Below are positions 5,565 to 11,252 of a stretch of DNA of 11,252 nt, piece after piece. The notes beneath the pieces were generated by a model that saw only the letters and a program-made list of their open reading frames with translations, was not told the origin of the DNA and did no database searches. Source of the stretch: SURF-21 sp964529285 (lineage in GTDB: Bacteria > Actinomycetota > Geothermincolia > Geothermincolales > RBG-13-55-18); the NCBI GenBank assembly GCA_964529285.1, contig CAZGWK010000072.1, positions 1-11,252 of the forward strand. The letters run 5' to 3'. The position numbers and the translations under genes were made by a program. Every line of letters starts with the position of its first letter. Position 1 is the stretch's first letter.

Positions 5565-8500
5565 TTGAATAAGATCGTCAAGCAAGTGGCAGCGGTGACC
5601 GTTCTCGTCTTCCTGGTCACCTCGATCGCAGGCTCTTTCCCCGCCTTCGGGTTGATCGAAAGAGCCGAAGCGGCAGCGGTCACGGAGGCACAAGCCGCGG
5701 CAATGGGTGCTGCGCAGACAGAAACGGGCGAAACGGCGCTCGGCGGTTCCATGCCCACCCTTGCGGACATCGACTCTCGTCCCCCCAGGATGAAAGAACT
5801 GTATCTCGCTGACGCAACAATAATTGGAACAGAAACGACACTAATAGCCACCGCCTGGGACGATTCCGCGGTCACCAGGTTCGCCTTCGACTATTCCACC
5901 GATGGGGGTTCCACCTGGACAACCATCGGCGAGGACGCGGCCCCCGTTCTGGAACAGGGCAGATGGGACACGCGCGCGCCCCACTGGAAGGGCTCCGTAA
6001 CCTGGGACAGCTCCGGCCTCACGGATTCCTCTTACTGCCTGGTCAGGGCTACCGCCTTCGACGCCGGCTCCGGAAGCGACCAGGCATATAACTCTTACGC
6101 CGTCGACCATACGCCCCCCGAGATGTACTGGAACCTGTCCGCGAAGCCCGGAAACGGCCACGTGGTCCTCAGCTGGGTCGAAGAGCCGTACGAGCGCAAA
6201 GCATATATTTATCGCTCCCTTCAGTCCGGGGGACCTTACGAGAAAATCCGGGAGATAGACGATTATTCGTACCACGATCACCAGGTAGAGCCGGGCACGA
6301 CCTACTATTATGTGGTCACTTCAGTTGACGAAGCGGGCAATGAAAGCCCTTACTCCAACGAGGCAGCCGCCGTCCCGGGCAGCGATAACGAACCCCCCGT
6401 GAACACTGGCCTAGATATCCAGACGTGGCAGAAGCTAGGCCAGGAGCAGAACCTCAGGGCATACGCGACGGATTACGGCCGCATCGAAAGTTTCGAATTC
6501 GAGTACTCGCTCGACGGTGGAGGCACCTGGACTCCGATAGGCACGGTGAGCAGCCCGGAGAATACCTATGGTGATTTCTGGGAAGGTAAACTGACGTGGA
6601 ACAGCTCATCCCTCTCGGAAGAGAGCCTCTGCCTGTTGAGGGCAACCGCGCACGATGCAGCGGGCCACAGTTCAACTGCAGAGAGAGAATACCTCGTCGA
6701 TCATACGGCACCCGGTGCGCTGGGCGGCCTCGCGGCCGCCGCGGGCGAGGGAAGGATAAACCTGTCTTGGACGGCCTCAGACGCCGCCGACCTGAAATAC
6801 TACAGGCTCTACCGCTCCACCTTGACCGGTGGCGGTTACGAGAAGATCGGACCCGATATCTACGTATACGACACGCCTGCCTACGCGGACCTCGAGCTCG
6901 TCCCGGGACAAGAATATTTCTACGTGGTGACGGCGGTGGACACGGCGGGAAACGAAAGCGCGCTCTCCGATGAGGTCTCCGCAACCGCCGCGGAAAACGC
7001 GGCCCAGCCCGCGGTGACCATTAGCATCGACCCCTATTACGGCTACAAGGGAAACGGTTTCATTACCATCGGGGCGAGCGCACAGGGAAGCAGCGGTGTA
7101 AAGCGCTTCCTTTTCGAGTTATCGGGCGACGGGGGCGCCAGCTGGAGCGTAGTCGGCGTTGACTGCGACCCTGCGAAGATAGGGACCGGCGACGGCGATA
7201 TATCCTGGCAAGTATACGCCGACTTCTACGCCGGCCTGCTGGCGGAGGGAGAATACCAGGTTAGGGCGACGGCTTTCGACTGGTCGGGCCTGCAGGGTGA
7301 GGACACCGTGGTGATATCCGTCGACCGCACACCCCCCGGGGCCCCAGAGGGATTGCAGGCAAGCGCGCGCAGCGGTGGCATCGACCTCGCCTGGAACGCG
7401 CTGCCGGATGCCGACCTCTCTTACTACGGCGTGTTCCGCTCCACGACGCCCGGGTCCGGGTACACGCTGCTCGCCACCGCCTATTCGGCTGAATACTCGG
7501 ATGTAGACGTCGTTCCGAATACGACCTACTACTACATCGTCCGTGCCTGCGACAGCTACGGCAACAAGGGACCTTTCACCGCAGAGGTGTCGGCCACCGC
7601 GGTTCCCGACACGCAAGCCCCTACCATCAGTTACCTCGACCCTAGCGACGGCTCGCGGGTAAGCAACATGGCCTGGTTGAGCTGCGGGGCCAACGACGAC
7701 GGCAAGGTGGTGTTCGCCTTCGATTACTCCCTGGACGATGGAGCTTCCTGGAATCCCATCGGAAGCGTGGAATCGGGAGGGAGCGGTACCTATCGTTACG
7801 CCAGCTATACATGGTATACCTCGGGCATAGACGAGGGGGCCTGCCATGTCCGGGTAACCGTTACCGACCTGGGGGGTAACAGCGCCGCCCTGATGCAGAC
7901 ATACACTATCGACCATACTCCCCCCGCGGTACCTACAAACCTGCAGGCTACGGGCAGGGAGGCAGGCATCGACCTCATCTGGGACCCCAACACCGAGCCG
8001 GATTTCAGCTCGTTCACCGTCTATCGCTCCGATGCTCCAGACGGCTTTTTCTCCTACCTCGGGGGCACTTCCGGGGGACAGTATTCGGACGTCAACGTGG
8101 TGGCAGGCCAGACCTATTATTACGCGGTCACGGCAAGCGACAGCGTCGGCAACGAGAGCGCGCTCTCGGCCGCAGCATCCGCGGCGGCACTGCCGGACGT
8201 GACCGATCCGGTGATAACCGCGATGTATCCGGCCGACCAAGCCGACGTGTATGGGAATATCTCTCTCAGCGCAGAGGCATCTGACAACGGCAAAGTGTCC
8301 AGCTTCTCCTTCGAGTATTCACAGGACGAAGGAGTTACCTGGAACAGCATAGGGACCGCCTCCGACCCCTATTATTCCGATTACAACGAGGTGTGGCGGG
8401 GTGAGTACTGGGGTTGGGACACCTCGGAGCTGGAGGACGGCCCCTGCCTGGTGAGGGTTACCGCTACGGACATGGGCGGCAACACGGACCAGATGACCAG

Positions 8501-11252
8501 CACCTATAACGTCAGCAACACCCTTCCGGCGCCGTCCAACCTGGCGGCCACGCCCTGCCAGGGCGGCGTAGATCTAACCTGGGACCCGGTATCTACCTCC
8601 TCCATCGAGGGCTACCGCATATATCGTTCACTCACCTCCGGCGGGCCTTACGAGCAGGTCGGCACGCTCTGGGCATGGGATATCTACGGTACGCCGGAAT
8701 ACCGCGATACAAGCGCTGTGCCCGGCGAGATCAACTACTACGTCGTAACCTCCTATAACATGTCCGGGGGTGAGAGCGATTACTCCAACGAGGCATCCGC
8801 GGAGCCCCTGCCCGATATGGAGCCGCCATCGATCGTATGGCCCTCACCCGCCGACGGCAGCCGCATCGGGACGTCGGTCTGGCTGTCATGCGAGGCATCC
8901 GACAACGTGAGCATCTCCGGATTCGAGTTCGAGTACTCCCTTGACGAGGGCGAGAACTGGGTGCTCATAGCGGCTGTCGAAGCCGGCGGGGGCAGTTGGG
9001 CGGTAGGCTCATACACTTGGGACACCTCCGAACTCGATGAGGGTCCGTGCCAGGTGAGGATGACCGCCATCGACGGCGCGGGCAACCGGGGCTTATACGT
9101 CTGCAACTACACCATAGACCACACTGCACCCGCAGCGCCTACTAACCTGGCCGCCAGCCCCGTATCGGGTGGAATCGAGCTCGGGTGGGATCCCCCGGCC
9201 GACCCCGACACGGCCGACTACCGTATATATCGTTCGACCACTCCGGGAGAAGGGTACATTTTCCTCGATCCAGCCTTCAGTAACGGCTACACCGACAACG
9301 ACGTTCAGATGGGCACGGAGTATTACTACGTGGTTACGGCACGCGACAGCGCGAGCAATGAGAGCGCCTTCTCAAACGAAGCCTCCGCCGAGCCCCTCGA
9401 CGACACCGTGCCGCCGGTCATGCAGTATCTCCATCCCGAGGACGGTTCGGCCCTGGGCTACGAGGTCTGGCTATATTGCGGCGCAACGGATGACGTAAAA
9501 GTCTCCCACTTCATCTTCGAATATTCCCTCGACGGAGAGAGCTGGCTCCTCATAGGTCAGTGCGATGCGTATTTCGATGAAATGGAGGAGTCGGTATGGA
9601 CAGGGCAGTACTGGTGGTACACGGACGCCCTTTCCGAGGGGCCCTGCCAGGTCCGTGCAACGGCCGTGGACCCCGGGGGCAACGAGGCTTCCTTGGTCCA
9701 TACCTACCAGGTGGACCGCACGCCTCCTGCTATCCCCACCGGGCTGCAAGCGACCGGCCGCGAGGCGGGAATAGACCTCTCCTGGGATGCCGTTGCAGAC
9801 CCCGACATCGAAAGGTACGATATCTACCGCTCCACCTACGACGGCGGTTATCAGACCCTGACTTCCGTTACGACAAACTCCCACTCCGACCTGGAGGTAA
9901 CCGCGGGAACCACCTATTACTACGTGGTATCGTCCGTGGATGCCGCGGGCAACGCCAGCGAGCGCTCGAGTGAGGCGCATGCCGCCCCGGAAGCCGACGT
10001 TACGCCGCCGGTGGTCACCGAGATGGTTCCTTCCGAGGGCTCGGAGCTTTTTGGGGCCATTGAGCTGCAGGCGAGCGCCACGGACAACGGCTGGCTGGAG
10101 ACCTTTGGTTTCTATTATTCGCTCGATGATGGAACGAACTGGAACTCCATCCCCAGCGAGCAAACCTGGAAGGATGGCGATACTTGGAAAGCCTATTCCT
10201 GGTGGTGGGATACCACCGGTATCCCCGACGGAGAGTGCCTGCTCAAGGCGGTCGCCGTAGACATAGGGGGTAATGCCGGTGAACTCGTGCATGCCTGCAC
10301 CATCGCAAATACTCTGCCAGCGCCCACAAACCTCACCGCAACGCCCCGCGCGGGAGGCGTCGAGCTTGCCTGGGACCCCGTGGATATAGATGATCTAGAA
10401 CATTACAGGGTTTACCGCAGCGCCGTCTCGGGCGGGCCTTACGACTACCTGGGTTATTCGTATTCCACCCAGTACCTGGACGTGGCAGCACCGCTTGACG
10501 GTATGCCGAGCTACTACGTGGTCACCGCTTACTCCATGGAAGGAGGCAGGGAGAGCCCCTATTCCAACGAGGCTTCGGCAACGCCCCTGCCCGATACGGA
10601 GCCGCCCGTGATAGAGGAGATCTACCCGGCGGAGGGCTCGGTCCTCGGGGGGGCGTCAACATGGCTCAACTGCTATGCGTCGGACAACGTCGCCGTATCC
10701 AGTTTCGCCTTCGAATACTCCATCGACGGTTCGAACTGGAACGACATCGGGACATGCGAGGCCTCCCAGGAATTCGGATGGTACGGACAATACCTGTGGG
10801 ACCACAGCGGCGTGCAGGAGGGGCCATGCCAGGTAAGAGTGACGGTTTTTGACAGCAGCCTCAACCAGGAATCGCTCATTCACAATTACACCCTCGACCA
10901 CACCGCGCCAGCCGTCGTTACCGGCCTCACGGCCATGGGGCGCGAGGGCGGCGTGGACCTGGCCTGGAACGCGTCGGCCGAACCCGACTTCAATAGATAT
11001 TATATCTACCGTGCCGAGACGAGTGGCGGCGATTATGAGCTCCTGGTCTCGACGACTGCTAACTCATTTGCCGACCTCGAGGTGGAGATCGACGTCCCCT
11101 ATTACTACGTGGTGACCGCCCGCGATATTGCCGGCAACGAGAGTCTCCCCAGCGACGAGGTATCGGCTTCCGCGCTGGAGGACCCTACGCCACCCGACGT
11201 GTACTACATCTATCCTTCGGACCAGAGCAGGATCTCGGGTAACCGCTATTTC
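5565..11252 (+). CDS. Giant secreted multi-domain Ig-like/fibronectin type III protein, C-terminus beyond window
   Basis: One frame runs without a stop from TTG 5565 to the right edge: at least 1896 residues. TTG is the only usable start, because an in-frame TGA lies at 5556-5558, and it is preceded by GGGGGTGAT (5551-5559), one base off the 16S complement. The N-terminus is an export signal (Lys3, Lys6, hydrophobic 8-22), with AEA at 34-36 a possible cleavage site. After a linker (to about 72) nine complete Ig-like plus FN3 pairs and the start of a tenth follow. Ig-like modules carry FxFEYSLDxGxxW, WDTS and CxVRVTAxDxxGN. FN3 modules carry GGIDLxWDP, YRIYRS, GTxYYYVVTAxDxxGNES and SNEASA. 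The pattern suits an extracellular adhesin, scaffold or surface-layer-associated protein. No catalytic domain or cell-wall anchor is visible in this part; the missing C-terminus would show how it is attached. Calling these FN3 is secure; the Ig-like label rests on strand pattern and Cys placement. Confidence 0.9.
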   Translation, partial: MNKIVKQVAAVTVLVFLVTSIAGSFPAFGLIERAEAAAVTEAQAAAMGAAQTETGETALGGSMPTLADIDSRPPRMKELYLADATIIGTETTLIATAWDDSAVTRFAFDYSTDGGSTWTTIGEDAAPVLEQGRWDTRAPHWKGSVTWDSSGLTDSSYCLVRATAFDAGSGSDQAYNSYAVDHTPPEMYWNLSAKPGNGHVVLSWVEEPYERKAYIYRSLQSGGPYEKIREIDDYSYHDHQVEPGTTYYYVVTSVDEAGNESPYSNEAAAVPGSDNEPPVNTGLDIQTWQKLGQEQNLRAYATDYGRIESFEFEYSLDGGGTWTPIGTVSSPENTYGDFWEGKLTWNSSSLSEESLCLLRATAHDAAGHSSTAEREYLVDHTAPGALGGLAAAAGEGRINLSWTASDAADLKYYRLYRSTLTGGGYEKIGPDIYVYDTPAYADLELVPGQEYFYVVTAVDTAGNESALSDEVSATAAENAAQPAVTISIDPYYGYKGNGFITIGASAQGSSGVKRFLFELSGDGGASWSVVGVDCDPAKIGTGDGDISWQVYADFYAGLLAEGEYQVRATAFDWSGLQGEDTVVISVDRTPPGAPEGLQASARSGGIDLAWNALPDADLSYYGVFRSTTPGSGYTLLATAYSAEYSDVDVVPNTTYYYIVRACDSYGNKGPFTAEVSATAVPDTQAPTISYLDPSDGSRVSNMAWLSCGANDDGKVVFAFDYSLDDGASWNPIGSVESGGSGTYRYASYTWYTSGIDEGACHVRVTVTDLGGNSAALMQTYTIDHTPPAVPTNLQATGREAGIDLIWDPNTEPDFSSFTVYRSDAPDGFFSYLGGTSGGQYSDVNVVAGQTYYYAVTASDSVGNESALSAAASAAALPDVTDPVITAMYPADQADVYGNISLSAEASDNGKVSSFSFEYSQDEGVTWNSIGTASDPYYSDYNEVWRGEYWGWDTSELEDGPCLVRVTATDMGGNTDQMTSTYNVSNTLPAPSNLAATPCQGGVDLTWDPVSTSSIEGYRIYRSLTSGGPYEQVGTLWAWDIYGTPEYRDTSAVPGEINYYVVTSYNMSGGESDYSNEASAEPLPDMEPPSIVWPSPADGSRIGTSVWLSCEASDNVSISGFEFEYSLDEGENWVLIAAVEAGGGSWAVGSYTWDTSELDEGPCQVRMTAIDGAGNRGLYVCNYTIDHTAPAAPTNLAASPVSGGIELGWDPPADPDTADYRIYRSTTPGEGYIFLDPAFSNGYTDNDVQMGTEYYYVVTARDSASNESAFSNEASAEPLDDTVPPVMQYLHPEDGSALGYEVWLYCGATDDVKVSHFIFEYSLDGESWLLIGQCDAYFDEMEESVWTGQYWWYTDALSEGPCQVRATAVDPGGNEASLVHTYQVDRTPPAIPTGLQATGREAGIDLSWDAVADPDIERYDIYRSTYDGGYQTLTSVTTNSHSDLEVTAGTTYYYVVSSVDAAGNASERSSEAHAAPEADVTPPVVTEMVPSEGSELFGAIELQASATDNGWLETFGFYYSLDDGTNWNSIPSEQTWKDGDTWKAYSWWWDTTGIPDGECLLKAVAVDIGGNAGELVHACTIANTLPAPTNLTATPRAGGVELAWDPVDIDDLEHYRVYRSAVSGGPYDYLGYSYSTQYLDVAAPLDGMPSYYVVTAYSMEGGRESPYSNEASATPLPDTEPPVIEEIYPAEGSVLGGASTWLNCYASDNVAVSSFAFEYSIDGSNWNDIGTCEASQEFGWYGQYLWDHSGVQEGPCQVRVTVFDSSLNQESLIHNYTLDHTAPAVVTGLTAMGREGGVDLAWNASAEPDFNRYYIYRAETSGGDYELLVSTTANSFADLEVEIDVPYYYVVTARDIAGNESLPSDEVSASALEDPTPPDVYYIYPSDQSRISGNRYF
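5781..7607 (+). repeat. Super-repeat 1 of the giant protein (Ig1-FN1-Ig2-FN2-Ig3-FN3)
   Basis: 609 residues, the most diverged copy. Modules: Ig1 5781-6113, FN1 6114-6389, Ig2 6390-6707, FN2 6708-7001, Ig3 7002-7331, FN3 7332-7607. Ig2 shares its lone-Cys motif CLLRA with Ig5 and Ig8. The third FN3 module shares RSTTPGxGY with FN6. These matches place it in register with the later copies. Confidence 0.65.
7608..9398 (+). repeat. Super-repeat 2 of the giant protein (Ig4-FN4-Ig5-FN5-Ig6-FN6)
   Basis: 597 residues. Modules: Ig4 7608-7919, FN4 7920-8195, Ig5 8196-8525, FN5 8526-8810, Ig6 8811-9125, FN6 9126-9398. Markers shared with super-repeat 3: YLxPxDGS and WLxCGAxDD opening Ig4/Ig7, LQATGREAGIDL in FN4/FN7, NTLPAP and SYNMSGGES-like endings in FN5/FN8, and WLxCxASDNV in Ig6/Ig9. 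Confidence 0.8.
9399..11180 (+). repeat. Super-repeat 3 of the giant protein (Ig7-FN7-Ig8-FN8-Ig9-FN9), fourth begins at 11181
   Basis: 594 residues. Modules: Ig7 9399-9722, FN7 9723-9992, Ig8 9993-10313, FN8 10314-10592, Ig9 10593-10904, FN9 10905-11180. The sequence after it (11181-11252) opens with YIYPSDQSRIS, resembling the Ig4 opening YLDPSDGSRVS, so a fourth unit begins before the window ends. Confidence 0.8.

Noticed and set aside
7119..8240. 373-codon minus-strand open frame within the giant gene
   Set aside because: It is antisense to the repetitive Ig/FN3 coding sequence, and similar shadow frames recur over other repeats (for example 9471-10292), as expected from repeated codon patterns.
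5781..11252. Recurring short DNA motifs that could suggest a CRISPR or other direct-repeat array
   Set aside because: The repeats are degenerate at DNA level, in frame, conserved as protein motifs and spaced ~600 bp apart; this is protein domain repetition.

Overview
This window looks like a scaffold from a GC-rich bacterium, probably assembled from short reads or a metagenome, since it holds a run of exactly 100 Ns. Strong Shine-Dalgarno (SD) sequences, GTG/TTG starts, frequent AGG and ATA codons, a CysP-type sulfate permease and a giant secreted fibronectin-type protein would fit an uncultured Actinobacteriota- or Firmicutes-like lineage. That placement is an inference and I hold it weakly. 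The window has two unrelated halves.

Left half (1-4510): a sulfate uptake and activation locus. A PiT-family sulfate permease (cysP-like, minus strand, cut by the left edge) is divergent from a plus-strand run: a small ribbon-helix-helix (RHH) DNA-binding protein, ATP sulfurylase (sat), an alkaline-phosphatase-superfamily phosphodiesterase and APS kinase (cysC). CysP would import sulfate, Sat would make APS and CysC would make PAPS. The metallo-hydrolase between sat and cysC has a complete set of apparent metal ligands but an unknown substrate. The RHH protein is the obvious candidate regulator, and the AT-rich divergent intergenic region holds a perfect 12-bp palindrome. The gap removes the last residues of Sat and the first residues of the hydrolase. 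Just before cysC, the 3' end of the hydrolase gene and the cysC ribosome-binding region are present as a decayed partial tandem duplication.

Middle (4511-4920): non-coding. It has an 18-bp G-rich tandem repeat, a compact hairpin, a roughly 115-bp nested imperfect palindrome, then a plausible promoter and a structured leader.

Right half (4921-11252): a small lipoprotein of unknown function, a 140-bp spacer with a long hairpin, and one uninterrupted reading frame of at least 1896 codons running off the right edge. That frame starts at a TTG codon with a near-consensus SD, has an export signal, and consists of alternating Ig-like and fibronectin type III modules of about 200 residues per pair. 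The pairs follow a higher-order period of three, giving three super-repeats of about 594-609 residues plus the start of a fourth. It is most simply a giant surface or secreted adhesin or scaffold; the lipoprotein may be its partner.
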